A stretch of DNA of 64,000 nt from Bedellia somnulentella (Eukaryota > Arthropoda > Insecta > Lepidoptera > Bedelliidae), in contig OY755190.1 of NCBI GenBank assembly GCA_963576735.1, positions 5,325,695 to 5,389,694 of the forward strand, read 5' to 3'. The notes under the pieces are model-generated. The model saw nothing but the letters and a program-made list of their open reading frames with translations. It did not search any database and was not told the origin of the DNA. Positions 24,001 through 34,605 of this stretch are shown here, piece after piece (positions within the stretch are counted from its first letter, which is position 1; the number at the start of each line of letters is the position of its first letter). Position numbers and translations under genes: made by a program.

Positions 24001-27000
24001 TCAGCGGGATTCGAAGCCGCGAACTCCGGAAGCAGAAGCTACTCAACTACCAATTAGGCCTTGGACGTCGTCACCAATGATGCCTAGAGAAGAGGTAGTG
24101 TAGAATATCCAATTTATTCTACCCTAAACTACATACATACATACATATACTCACGGCTATAAATCCCTAGAAGGGGTAGCCAGAACTAAGGAATTAGAAA
24201 TTCCTCAGCCACTTTTGGAAATGTGAGTGGGGAAAAGATGGTATAAATAAATAAAGGTTGTTGGTGATGGGTCTCCAACCGCATCGCCCAAAAATCCCTT
24301 AAAAGCCCCAATACCGTTAGTCGCCTCTTACGTACACCCACCGGAAGAAACGGGGTAGTGCTATTCTAAGCCGACACTACACAGCATAATAACTAAACAA
24401 CGAAATTACCTCTTTGATATATTCTGCAATAGCAGTGTGTGTTGCCAGTGACTGTTTGTTAGCTAGCAACTGCGGCAGTCTTGCCACAAATTGTTTGATT
24501 TCTTGCACCGATTTCTGCTTGTGTCTTTCATCTAGCTGATGCTTTATAACTCGAGCTTTTTTTGACAATGCTGAGCCAACCTGTGAAAGAAAACTCATTG
24601 GTGAAATAGACAGAAGTTTAGTTTAGTTGATATATGTTTGAGGCACATTCAAATAGTATAATGAAGAATTGCACAAATTTTCACTTAATTTGTAATTTAA
24701 CCTGATTGCTCGGTCTAAACAAGATTTGTGTGTCAATGTATATTTGATCTTTACTCTGAGATAAACTCAATACTTTTTATGTTTTGTAAAATTTTAATAA
24801 ACTATTTTCAAATTGAAGAAAACCTCGGGAATACTAAATCCATCCTTTTGGATTTCATATAATGTGTTTTTAAATCACCATACATTGCTAACATTTTTTT
24901 TAGAAATCGGCTGAAATTTTCTATTGCTATTTAATCATGAGTTATTTTATAAATTGCCGTGTAGTGTCGGCTTAGAATAACACTACCCCATTTCTACCCG
25001 TGGGTTTTCGTAAGAGGCGACTAAGGGTGTTGGGGCTTTTTAAGTGATTTTTGGGCGATGTGGTTGGAGACCCGTCACCAAAAACATCTATTATTACAAT
25101 CGTTTCCCCACTAAACTTCCAAAAGTGGCTGAGGAATTTCTCATTCCAAAGCTCTGGCTGCCCCGTTTAGGGATTTATAGCCGTGAGTATGAGTATGTAT
25201 GTATGTTATTTTATAAAGTTGTATGAATCTGTTCACTATATCATTCATCAACAGGTAAAATATTCAACAAGCCTTTTACATCTAAGAACAAAAACAAACA
25301 TTAAAGCTTGTGAATACTTACAGCAGTGAAATTTTTATCTCTCAGTTCAGAAAACAGTTCTTCAGCGGAGTTGAGAATGATCCGTTTTCTTTCCCGGGCG
25401 GTAACTTCCGGGTTCGTATCATCCGGACTGACGAACTTGTGACCCGGAAACGTTGCCGTTGTACTTTTTATGCCGAAAAGTTCATCTGTTTCATAAAGAA
25501 ATCTAATTACGAATTGGAGCTTAAGGATTTTTAAGAGCCCCGTGTGTAATCCAAAATTATTTCTATCAATTATGGAAAGGAGATACTGACTGATCTGTCT
25601 GCTGATTGATTGAAATAAAATATTTTTTTCGGCATTACTTTCATTTGATGCGTTGAACAACTGATTCTTTTATGAATTTAACTTCAAATGTAGTTACATT
25701 TTCATAGAAAAATATTGAAAGATGTGTCAATTTAAAATGAGACGGAGCCTGAGCCCACTAGAGCTTGGCGAGGATATTGTGTTTTCTGGCACATCTCTGT
25801 TGGATTCTCACCATTAATTCTACAACATACATACGCTTGCCCCGTAAAGCAGTTACAAGCACCACTTTAAACATATACTCACGGCTATAAATCCCTAAAA
25901 AAGGTAGCCAAAGCTTCAGAATCAGAAAATTCTTCAGCCACTTTTGGAAGTTAAGTGGGTAAAAGTTTGTAAAATAAATGTTTTTGGTGATGGGTTTCCA
26001 ATCGCATAGCCCACAAATTTAACTTTTAAACAACACACATTCATATCGATGAAAGCGAAGACACATATATTTACCAATAAGTCCTTCATACGTTAATTGC
26101 GTCGCCATCACACTTGCCAAGTCGATGGATCTGTCCAACAATATCAAATTGTCAATACACGATGTTGCAGATCCCTTCGGACCCATGCCTTGCTCTTCCT
26201 TGTTCAGTCTGCAAAGAAGGTCCCACACCTGAAATATATATATTCATACATTCATACAGTGTGTAACAAAGGAGAGTTACTTGGACTATGTGGCTAACTT
26301 GATCAGAGAAATTTTATTTTTATCTTCTTTATACAAATCCATACAATTCGGTTTCCTAAGTTTTTTTTGGTATTTATTAAATATTTTTATTCGATAGCCA
26401 ACACGAAAATAAAAGACTAATTTGAATATTTTTCATTTTAAATGAGTTATTGCAAAGTTATGATTTTTTAAAGATTGTTTAACTTTTGTACTTAATGACG
26501 TCATCGATAGAAAATATCACGTAGCAACATGCAAATAAAGCGAAATGTTTAGTAAAAATGTCGCTGATTGCAAAACATTTCACGAATTTGTGATCTCAAA
26601 TGAAATTATTACGATATTATACTAAACAAACCTATGATTTTCGATATTTTATTAATAAACTGTAAAACGAATGTCTTTGAAATAACGCGGAAGGTCAAAT
26701 ACTGTTACAGTTTTTTGTTAAAATAATGGTCATCTTAGCTTTGTTCGATTTAATTTCAAGAAAATATGTTTTAACAACATAATATCTCGAAATGGTTTCG
26801 TAATCAGTACAACTTTTGTAAAACTTTGCATACCGAATTCTACTCAACTTTGTCCCACACTTCAAACGCCTACCTTTGTTCTCTTCGTAGTCACCCTACT
26901 ATCAGAAGGATCCAATTTGGACTATACATTTTTTTTTTACTTTGATGATATACTAATTTTGAAGGAAGATTTATGTAGTTTATATTATTTTTCCCATATA

Positions 27001-30000
27001 AGAACAACACCTATATTTAAAATACCTGCTTTGCTGCTGGTCCTTTCCCGAAGACCCGTGGGATGATACCGTAAAACTGTTGAATCGTTCTCAGCGCCTG
27101 CGCCGAATTGTATATGCAAGTTGGATCGCCATCTAAATAGTTCTCCCTATCGTAGTAAAATATCAAATGAGATAATTGCTTATATTTACTGCAGGTCTAC
27201 CCTTCACATCGAGAACGATAATAGGCATGCGCATCTCTTCTCACCCCTATTAAAATTTATTTCTGTCTCGCTCAAACGAGAAAAATATTCTCATTTTGTC
27301 ATTTTGTCAGTGAGTATACATAATGAATTTCAACGAATTTAACGATACCTCCATATTTGTCGTTGGTTTCATCGACCAGAAAGTACCAATTTGAATATTG
27401 TTTTATACATTTAAAAATGACAAAATCCGAATATTCGTTTCTTGAGAGCGAGACAGAAGTAAATTTTAATACAAACATATACTCACGGCTATAAATCCCT
27501 TGAAGGGGTAGCCAGAGCCAGGGAATAGCCACTTTTGGAAGTTGCGTGGGGAAAAGATGGTGAAATAAAGGTTGTTGGTGCTGGGTCTCTAACCGCATCG
27601 CCCAAAAATCCCTTAAAGCCCTAATCCGTTAGTCGCCTCTTACGTACACCCACCGGAAAAAATGGGGTAGTGCTATTCTAAGCCGACACTACACAGCAAA
27701 AATTAATATGGGTAGAAAAGATAATTAGTCTAATTATCGTTCTCGATGTGAAAAGTAGAGCTTCTGCTTTTATATATGGTTTTAATAAGAATATGAATTT
27801 ATTTAATTCATTTAAAGAACTTTATAAAAATTAAGTTATAAAAAGTAAGATTAATACAAACATTCAGTCAAGTGCAACAAAATAATGTTGACAATCGCAT
27901 ATTTCAAGTTCCACGAGTGGTTGGAATGAAACAAGCGTCCTTGAGTTATTGCTACCTTTTTAGAAAATTTAGCAATTCGTATTATTATATAGTTAGTTAG
28001 ATTCAACAAAGATATCATTTTTCCGTTTTTAAAAATAACTTTCTGCTTTCGAGGTCACGTTAAGATATCAATCCCGGGACAAGCACTTTTGTGGACCTTA
28101 TCTAATAGGATAAATTAGGGTATGCTCAAGATCCTAAGTGTAGAATTATATGGGCTGTTATGACATTATGTTAAGTAAAGCAAAAACAGTACCTAAAATC
28201 ATGCTGCAACTCCAAAGACAAGACATCACTATCAAACGGATAGATGTCGCACTTATAATCCTGCACTGCTAAGCTGGTGTACACTCCCCGGTTTGTTAGG
28301 TGTCGCTCACACAGCTCACTCTTACGCGGGACAAACAGGAGGTGGTATTCTACTTGCGCTGGGTGCTTGGATCTGAAAATAAATAAACATATACACTGGT
28401 TGACCTTGCAAACATTGTTGTACTATATAAAAAATAAAATTGAAGTGTATCACACATATCACGTGTAACCTACCATCCTGGCTAAACTACAATCTTTTCA
28501 TTGCTTATATCAAATCATTTTTATACATGCCTTTTTAAATGTCAAACATATTTATTTTAAAATATGTATACGAACTAATTTGAATGTTTTTGTTCATGAA
28601 AACCTCATGTGGGGATTATTACAATAAATAAAGGAAAGAATTTTTTTTTCGATACAGGCGGGAATCGAACCCGCGACCTCTACTACTACTAAAAGTGTAA
28701 AAGAAACAAAGGATAGAAGAATTTCGCACTGGCAGCCCAATGGCAATGTCAATCGCAATTGACACGGTAGCTCAATTGGCAGAGCGACGGGGGCGTATAT
28801 TTTATTATTATTTATTATTATTATTCATTACAATATACATTGTGTCGAATTTATAAAAAAACATTAAAAAATACTTAAAATTAATAATAAATTACAAAAA
28901 GAATATACAGTTATTTTACAAATTTAAACATTAATATAAATCATAGCTAAGTCAAAATTATTTTATGAATTAAATACATGTCAAAATATTAATAATTATC
29001 ATGTCAAATCAATTAAGTAAAAATAATAAATGTCAAAATAAAGTAAAAAAGTAACGAATATATCTTAAAAAAAAAAAAAAAACATTAAAATTGATTACTA
29101 CAATCGTTAGTCAGCAAAAATTTCGTCTAGCGAATAGCAGCATTTTTTTAAAAGGAACGCTTTTAATTCGACTTTAAACATTTTTTTAACTGTGATAGCT
29201 TTCATCTCTACGGGCAATTTATTAAAAAGTTTAACTGCCTGGTGACTGGCAACGTGGGTTGCAACTTCCAGTCTTGGAGTACATAAATCGACTTTTAAAT
29301 CCTTTCGTCTTGATTGGAGACGTTTATGGCTCTCCTCCTCTGTTTCTATTTTGCTCAGGTTTTTAAATAAATCAGTTAGCAGAACTAAAACATACAGACT
29401 GGGAACAGTAAGAATTTTGAGCATTTTAAAGTGTTCCCTGCAAGACTCCCAAGGAGGAATATTCACAATTATTCTTATAGCCCGTTTTTGGCATATAAGA
29501 GCCTTCTTTATATTATAAGAATAACTATTACCCCAAAATTTCACACTATATCTAATCCTAGATTCTACCAAACTATAATAAACACTGGTTAATTGATCTC
29601 GAGTAAGGACATCTCTTAAACTTCTAATCGCATAACATGCACTGCTAAGATTTGCTTCCAAAGAACTCAATTCAGGCTTCCAATTTAGGTAACAGTCTAT
29701 CATTACACCTAAAAATTTAAAGTCCTGTACAACTGCAATTTTGTTAGTATCTAAGAAGAGCTCTACATTTTCTGTGTTTTTTGATGTATGTCGAAATAAC
29801 ATTGCATACGATTTCATGGAATTTATTTTTAAATTGTTGCTACTAAACCACTTGTGAAATAGGTCAAGAGTTTTATTGGTTTTGTCGGTTACATCTTCTA
29901 TATTTTTTCCATGTACAATGGCATTGGTATCATCCGCATATGCAACTATACTTACGTCATTAACTCTATCCGTCATATATTGGAAAATGTCATTAATATA

Positions 30001-31995
30001 AATAATAAATAATATTGGTCCTAGAATTGATCCTTGGGGAACGCCCCGATTTAATTTCATTATTTTAGATTTATATGTCACTAGCTCATTATAATTATTA
30101 TTTTTAAGTTCTACATATTGATACCTATTATTCAAATAACTTTTAAAGAGTTCTAATACATTGCCTGTTATGCCGTAAAATTCCAGTTTCAACAGAGCAA
30201 TCTCATGATCGACTAAGTCAAAAGCCGAAGTCAAATCTATGAATAAACTAATTACGCGTCTTTTTGAATTTAAATTTGTCACTATTCCTTCCACCATCGT
30301 AGTAATGGCTTCAGATGTTATACCCGAGGTCGCGGGTTCGATTCCCACCTGTGTCGAATTTTTTCTTTCCTTTATTTATTCTTTATTTATTAGTAATAAT
30401 CCCCACATGAGGTTTTCATGAACAAAAACATTCAATTTATATGATAGATAGGCGTTCTCAACATTCTATCTGAAAAGGTAGACAAGTTTAGTGGCCTTCC
30501 GAATTTGTAAAAAATTTAGAGGTAGGGAACGCAAACACTACAAAAAGGGTAAAAGAAACAAAGAATAAAAGAATTTCGCACTGGCAGCCATTGACACGGT
30601 AGCTCAATTTGCAGAGCGACGGGGGCGTATACCCGAGGTCGCGGGTTCGATTCCCGCCTGCGTCAATTTTTTTTTCTTTCGTTTATTATGTATATGAGCT
30701 CCTTACAAGAGGTAGCCCGAGCCTCAGAGTATGAAACTCCTCACTTCTGAAAGTTGATTGGGAAAAAAGTAGAATAAATGATGGTTGACAATGGGTCATA
30801 AAACTCATCAGCCGCATTTGGAAGTCAGTAACGGAGAAGATGGTAGAAATAAAGTATAGTTGGTGATGGGTCTCCAACCATATTGCTGAAAAACCACTTA
30901 AAAAGTCCCTTAGTCACATCTTACCACACCTGTGAGTAGAAAGGGGTAGTGACATTCTAAGCTGGCACTAAATTTAAATTTGTACATAAATTTTACAATT
31001 TTATTAAATATAAATTTAATAAAACTGTATTTGTTTAAGTCAAATATAAATACTCTTAAAAGCCTGTCAGGGATAAAGGTAAAATATCTTTGAAAATAAT
31101 AAATATTTATAGCCAAAGTACACAGATCAAGTTAGACACAAAGTACAAATAATGACTGGATTTGATACTGCATCAATGATATATTCAATACCATACATAA
31201 TTCATAATGCAAACTGCAACTGAAATGAATTGAGCTGAGCAATTTAGGTTAGGGTTTTATGGTGATTATTCGTCAATGGCAGGTTCAACCATGACATACG
31301 CCTTACGCTACTTAGCAATGTTTACTCAATCACTGTGCCAAACTTGGTTGAAATTGGTCAAGTCTTTCCAGAGGTGTTTGATCACAAAGAAGTGGCCTAC
31401 CCACATGGGTAATAAGAGTTGGGCTAGATAATACATATATGAGAATAAAATCCAAACACTAAGAAAAAATAATTTATATTCATCACAAAAAGTTTGCCCT
31501 CAGCAGGATTCAAACATGAATACAAAATAGTAAATTTTTGAATAGTTTGTTATACCACACTTCATTTAGCAAGCATCTAAAATTATTGCATTTTGTTCTA
31601 ACTTACTTGAGAGATACAATATAATCAGCAACCAGATCCATCAATCCAAGTTTTGGTCTCGCAATAAAAATGAAGTGTTTCACCGATATAGTGGGTAAAC
31701 TTCCTGGCTTCAGTGGAAACATATCGACTACTTCATGCTCTTTCAGGAGGGAATACTGAGCCACCAACCCCACGGGACCAGCTAACCACTCATCCCATAT
31801 TATTACCTATTAAACAAAATATATTGTAATCAAAATAATTAGGTAAAAATAAAGAAAATATCATAATAGTGGACATACTTTACGCCCTTCGCAAAGTTGC
31901 AATATATTGAGTAATTCCTTTTGCATAGTTTCCTGAATCAAGGTGACATTCATCCGGCCGCCAGATAAATGAGAACTCATTTTAAATTCCTTCAT
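15069..31995 (-). CDS. Vps33A: Vacuolar protein sorting 33A (Sec1/Munc18 protein), 11 exons
   Basis: Exons, in coding order on the minus strand: 31995-31879, 31806-31607, 28372-28193, 27146-27026, 26228-26075, 25485-25322, 24580-24410, 23499-23374, 17931-17746, 17202-17079, 15358-15069. All have AG/GT borders and phases agree; the total is 1833 nt, or 610 residues plus TAA, close to the roughly 600 of animal VPS33A. Recognisable stretches are [96 protein letters not shown] and the C-terminal [16 protein letters not shown]. Vps33A is the SM subunit of HOPS and CORVET and promotes SNARE assembly at endosomes and lysosomes (carnation in Drosophila). Two in-frame ATGs exist (31995 and 31980); both have A at -3. 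A Ser-rich insert ([12 protein letters not shown]) precedes the last strand. Introns contain LINEs, SINEs and foldbacks. Confidence 0.95.
15918..16522. mobile_element. Foldback element with nested palindromes
   Basis: Arms of about 120 bp (15918-16050 and 16403-16522) are inverted copies. Each arm itself contains TCCGATTATCCACCC, a 6 bp loop and its complement. The left arm has a short extra stretch. It lies in the last Vps33A intron (between exons 10 and 11). No coding content. Confidence 0.75.
17316..17556 (-). mobile_element. SINE-A2, full length
   Basis: Minus-strand copy in the Vps33A intron between exons 9 and 10, of the subfamily whose head reads CGACATCCGTGGGTAGAAAG. CAATGT flanks both sides. 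Confidence 0.85.
18020..18105 (+). mobile_element. SINE-B fragment
   Basis: Contains TTTTTGTTCATGGAAACCTC, then the B-box half of the module (GGGTTCGATTCTCGC) and a TTTATTTATTAGTAAT tail, with the middle lost. Confidence 0.6.
18853..19085 (+). pseudogene. LINE ORF1, C-terminal fragment
   Basis: Encodes the last ~75 residues of ORF1, including LFREARKHA and [14 protein letters not shown], ending at TGA 19083-19085. The same segment ends ORF1 at 52367 (IYIRKQEGAPLHKI). This C-terminal fold resembles the FP-like domain found in ORF1 of many insect LINEs. The 5' part of ORF1 is missing. Confidence 0.75.
19394..22345 (+). pseudogene. LINE ORF2 (endonuclease-reverse transcriptase) with one stop and a YADN active site
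   Basis: Starting at ATG 19394, ORF2 would be about 983 codons. One in-frame TGA (19733-19735) interrupts the endonuclease; the frame is otherwise open to 22345. Endonuclease motifs seen: [30 protein letters not shown] and LTDHELV. Reverse transcriptase motifs: [27 protein letters not shown] and [13 protein letters not shown]. The catalytic box reads YADN instead of YADD, so the second metal-binding Asp is lost and this copy cannot polymerise. The TGA fits a C to T change in a CGA codon. Confidence 0.9.
22780..22965 (+). mobile_element. LINE/SINE 3' tail fragment
   Basis: Ends in a typical tail, GTGCACTTTTATGGTAAATA followed by a T-rich GATTTGAT stretch, seen at the 3' ends of insect CR1/L2-type elements. 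Nothing coding remains. It abuts the minus-strand reverse transcriptase fragment that follows. Confidence 0.5.
22966..23352 (-). pseudogene. Jockey-like LINE reverse transcriptase, C-terminal fragment
   Basis: On the minus strand the sequence opens [16 protein letters not shown] and continues through [32 protein letters not shown] and [10 protein letters not shown]. This is the region after the RT domain in Jockey/CR1 LINEs (the L.R.Q..F.R. to RTN...SP..R..N pattern). Both ends are truncated. It is a different family from the neighbouring plus-strand LINE. Confidence 0.7.
23552..23668 (+). mobile_element. SINE-A, 3' half
   Basis: Plus-strand 3' part, diverged, from TTTATTTCTACCATCTTGTC to GCCGTGAGTATATGTATGTG, just upstream (on the minus strand) of Vps33A exon 8. 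Confidence 0.75.
23690..23935 (+). pseudogene. Relic of an RTE-like LINE C-terminus
   Basis: Translation in one frame gives [22 protein letters not shown], split here at its 22 residues into the pattern TKWSNNLV then GYQWLRT, then SSIGCIG. This matches the C-terminal GRPPTRW.DDLV..AG..W......W..LGEAYVQQW pattern of insect RTE LINEs, heavily decayed. It is too eroded to assign further. Confidence 0.5.
23985..24095 (-). mobile_element. tRNA-like SINE fragment
   Basis: The minus strand reads AGGCCTAATTGGTAGTTGAG, then GCGGCTTCGAATCCCGC, matching A- and B-box halves of a tRNA-derived SINE. It is not part of SINE-A, -B or -C and does not fold as a complete tRNA. Confidence 0.5.
24131..24386 (-). 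mobile_element. SINE-A, full length
   Basis: Minus-strand copy 24 bp from the donor of Vps33A exon 7 (ends at 24410). Confidence 0.9.
24956..25206 (+). mobile_element. SINE-A, full length, with target duplication
   Basis: Plus-strand copy between Vps33A exons 6 and 7. TTATTTTATAAA flanks both sides as a 12 bp duplication. Confidence 0.9.
25870..26018 (-). mobile_element. SINE-A, 3' part
   Basis: Minus-strand partial copy, diverged, 57 bp from Vps33A exon 5. Confidence 0.75.
26354..26832. mobile_element. 485 bp MITE (TATGCAAAG ends), copy 2
   Basis: Diverged copy of 6309-6793 in the same orientation. The right end AACTTTGCATA is kept, the left inverted end is damaged (CCTAAGTTTTTTTT). It lies in the Vps33A intron between exons 4 and 5. 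Confidence 0.75.
27196..27760. mobile_element. Foldback MITE split by a SINE-A
   Basis: The left arm starts CTACCCTTCACATCGAGAACG and the right arm ends with the diverged complement (TTCTCGATGTGAAAAGTAGAG). Arms are about 110 bp. A SINE-A (27471-27698) was inserted into the right arm. It begins 50 bp upstream of Vps33A exon 4. Confidence 0.65.
27471..27698 (-). mobile_element. SINE-A inserted in a foldback MITE
   Basis: Minus-strand copy interrupting the right arm of the foldback at 27196-27760. Confidence 0.85.
28800..30318 (-). mobile_element. 5'-truncated LINE inserted into SINE-B
   Basis: The 3' end is on the left with a tail of AATAAT-type repeats, the 5' truncation on the right at about 30318. 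Both junctions carry TATA, a possible 4 bp target duplication. It contains one long open RT frame. It sits in the Vps33A intron between exons 2 and 3, in the same orientation as that gene. Confidence 0.85.
29107..30312 (-). pseudogene. LINE reverse transcriptase, open but 5' truncated
   Basis: About 400 codons without a stop. Motifs in order: [37 protein letters not shown], an intact VAYADDT catalytic box, FKFLGVMID, then the C-terminal region with [11 protein letters not shown] and [10 protein letters not shown]. The endonuclease and the RT fingers are missing. The first residues of the open frame (GIEPATSGI) come from the SINE it landed in, not from the LINE. It is less related to the other LINEs here than they are to each other. 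Confidence 0.85.
30441..30680 (+). mobile_element. SINE-B, second unit of a dimer
   Basis: The linker (GGCGTTCTCAACATTCTATC) is followed by a complete tRNA-like module starting GACACGGTAGCTCAATTTGC and ending CGCGGGTTCGATTCCCGCC. The linker and module order is the same as in the dimer at 57021-57445. Confidence 0.75.
30690..30970 (-). mobile_element. SINE-A2, old diverged copy or overlapping pair
   Basis: Minus-strand; two overlapping stretches match the body (CTCAGAGTATGAAACTCCTC, then GGTGATGGGTCTCCAACC), so it may be two truncated copies or an internal duplication. Confidence 0.6.
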
Positions 31996-32796
31996 TTTCA
32001 AAGATTTAGAGACTTATTTGAATAACTTTTTAATTTTCAGACGTGATTATAAAATAAACACAACAAAGAGACGTCAATGTCAATTTAACAAATCAGTCAG
32101 GCAGGGCGTTCCGAAACAAATCATTGCCTCTCGCAGCGCTGCCAAGTAGATACTGGTATTATTATGCCGAGTTTACATTATCTTCTTATTAGTAGTGGTC
32201 GTAAATACCAAATCCAAGTAGATCCATTGTGACTTTCTTTTTTCTTTTTATATCCTCACGTTGCACGATATTGACAAATCTCTCTTGTTTCCCTTACACT
32301 CATCGTCAAAGCCAAAACAAAGATATCTTAAAACAAGTTTGTACAAAATCTAATTCAAGCCATAAAGGGGGGTGGTGGGTGTATTTAATATCAATGGAAC
32401 CGTTACCCTATCCATGTAGCTTCTTATTATATAATCAATCTACTTTTTGAGTCACGTCCTGGATCTTTAATTGGGTTATATAATCGCGGCTAGATACACG
32501 GTAAAAATTTAAACATGGGGCCATGAAGTGAAGTCTGAGAAACACAAACACTGTTACACCGGTGCCATTACCGATTTGATTGCTTTAAGCAATAAGACCG
32601 CCAATTGTACTTCTACAGATCCACAATCTTTTCTTGGCCGGTAAGGGCGTCACTGTCATCGATATTAGTATTGCCAGTAAATAAAAAATAACCATTATAA
32701 GGGAAATAACTTTACATCATACAGGCTAATTTATTTATGTATTAAAATGACTTAATAAAACAATTTATATAATATTCATTCAATTAATAACTAGTT

Positions 32797-33039
32797 GCTG
32801 TGTAGTGTCGGCTTAGAATAGCACTACCCCATTTCTGCCGATGGGTGTACGTAAGAGGCGACTAACGGTATTGGGGCTTTTAAGAGATTTTTGGGCGATG
32901 CGGTTGGAGACCCATCACCAATAAACTTTATTATACCATCTTTACCCCACTCAACTTTCCAAAAGTGGCTGAGGAGTTTCTAATTCTTTAGTTCTGGCTA
33001 CCTCTTCTAGGGATTAACAGCCGTGAGTATATGTATGTA
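32797..33039 (+). mobile_element. SINE-A inside TIR element copy 2
   Basis: Orthologous insertion to 10207-10457, with a few substitutions and a shorter TATG tail. Confidence 0.9.
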
Positions 33040-33506
33040 ATAACTATTATTGTAAGTAAACAAGTTCGTTTTAATGCAGGCTAATTTTATATTTATTTAT
33101 TTTTGCCCTTGCCTGGTATGTCTACCCGAATGACTGTGTATCCTAAATTTGCTGATCTTACCTCCCAAATGTTGTCTGGAATAGATCGCTTTTAGCGATA
33201 ACACTGCCAATTGTTCTTCTCTGCAAACTGTTTCATTATTTTATACTCAAGGATTTGTTATTTGTTACACTCAGAATTAATAAGTGAGTAACTACATAAA
33301 ATATATTTTTTAATCCTGTAAATCAGAGGCTTACTTTGTCGTGTACTGCCTTTTACATTTCATATTCACCCATAGATCCCCTAAAAAGGTGGCACAGAAA
33401 AAATAATTCTAAACATCAGATATCGTTTGGGTCATTTATTTTGCTAGGTCAGTGAATTTTTGGGCACTTTTTTATTGCTGTTAACAGCCTTGTAACATTT
33501 AACATA

Positions 33507-33869
33507 ACATAACATAAACGTTCATGCCGAATACCCCCGAAGGGGTTTGGCAGAGGTACTAATACTTCTGAACATCACGTGACTTTGTCACCTAGTGTTC
33601 AGAGTACCCACGTTTTGTATGGACGGCGTACTCACGTGATAGGGGGCAGGCCTATCACCGTTTTGTACGAATACACTGTCACACGACTAAGTACAACTCA
33701 GCCATGTGTGTTTCCTCACGATATTTTTCCTCACCGTTAACAACCGTGATAAATTAACCACACATATGTCTTTAGAAAAGACATATTTGTGTAAGCCCAA
33801 TCCGGGATTTGAACACAAGTCGCTTGCACGTTAACCGGTGTTCGACCCATTAAGCTATCACGTCGTATT
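33507..33869 (-). mobile_element. SINE-C inside TIR element copy 2
   Basis: Counterpart of 10926-11276. Confidence 0.85.
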
Positions 33870-34233
33870 TGCCTTGTATTTTTATATATATGTCAGACAG
33901 TTATGACTTAAGAAATGACAAATTGGTACATCCCCGCATTAGGATTAGAACCCACGCATCAGTGTATACGAAGTGAAATCTTATTCGGGAGCATTTCCCC
34001 ACTTCCCGTAACCCGCACCGCTATAGTCATGCGCGCACAACTTTTCATAACGGTGTTAGCCTACTTAGATAAGATTTTACAAAATAAATAATAATTTTCA
34101 TAATTTTTTTTATTGAATACTGGAAATAAAAGCGTTTATTAATAAGCAAAGATACATCATAAAAATAATTGTTCCACTAAAAGTTTCCACTACAAAAAAT
34201 ATTAATGAAAGTGATAATTTATTATATACGTAG

Positions 34234-34485
34234 GGGCCGGCGCTGACTGCCGGCATGGCATGGCAAAGGATTTCGGTACATATATAGCATTTTTAATCTT
34301 ATTACCATGCAAATAGAACTCATTTTGACACAACGATGCCGAGGGAGGCCGCGGTAGGACAGAACGTCGGCATCGTTGTGTCAAAATGAAGTAAAATGAA
34401 TTCTATATTCATGGTAATAAGATTAAAAATGCTATATCTGTACCGAAATCCTTTGCCATGCCATGCCGGCAGTCAGCGCTGGCCC
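34234..34485. mobile_element. Foldback MITE, PIF/Harbinger-like
   Basis: Inverted arms of about 110 bp starting GGGCCGGCGCTGACTGCCGG (left) and GGGCCAGCGCTGACTGCCGG (right complement). It is flanked by TAG and TAA, a 3 bp duplication with one change. Copy 1 of the host element has the empty site (GTAGGTCACC). A GGG start and a 3 bp TWA-like target are typical of PIF/Harbinger MITEs; no protein is encoded. Confidence 0.75.
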
Positions 34486-34605
34486 TAAGTCACCCTATTA
34501 TTTTTATTTAGTTGAGAACTAACTGACAATGACAGGTCGAAATTTCAAAATGGCGACAGTAGTACCAGTAGTCGCCACCGGCCAAGTTATGATTTTGGAT
34601 CTGTA

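Larger units (their letters stand above)
28576..30440. mobile_element. SINE-B copy split by a LINE insertion
   Basis: The left part (28576-28799) holds an inverted SINE-B tail with the 3' half of the tRNA module, then a direct half ending in the A-box side of a second module (TAGCTCAATTGGCAGAGCG). The right part (30319-30440) resumes at TATACCCGAGGTCGCGGGTT with the B-box side. Comparison with uninterrupted copies (for example 30590-30660) shows that 28800-30318 was inserted into the centre of the module. Confidence 0.8.
32614..34605. mobile_element. 1.74 kb non-autonomous TIR element, copy 2 (upstream of Vps33A)
   Basis: Direct-orientation relative of the element at 10024-11760, similar end to end with the same inverted ends. 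It is 1992 bp long because a 255 bp insertion (34234-34488) is present; without it the length is 1737 bp, the same as copy 1. No clear target duplication was seen. It starts about 620 bp upstream of the Vps33A start. Confidence 0.8.
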
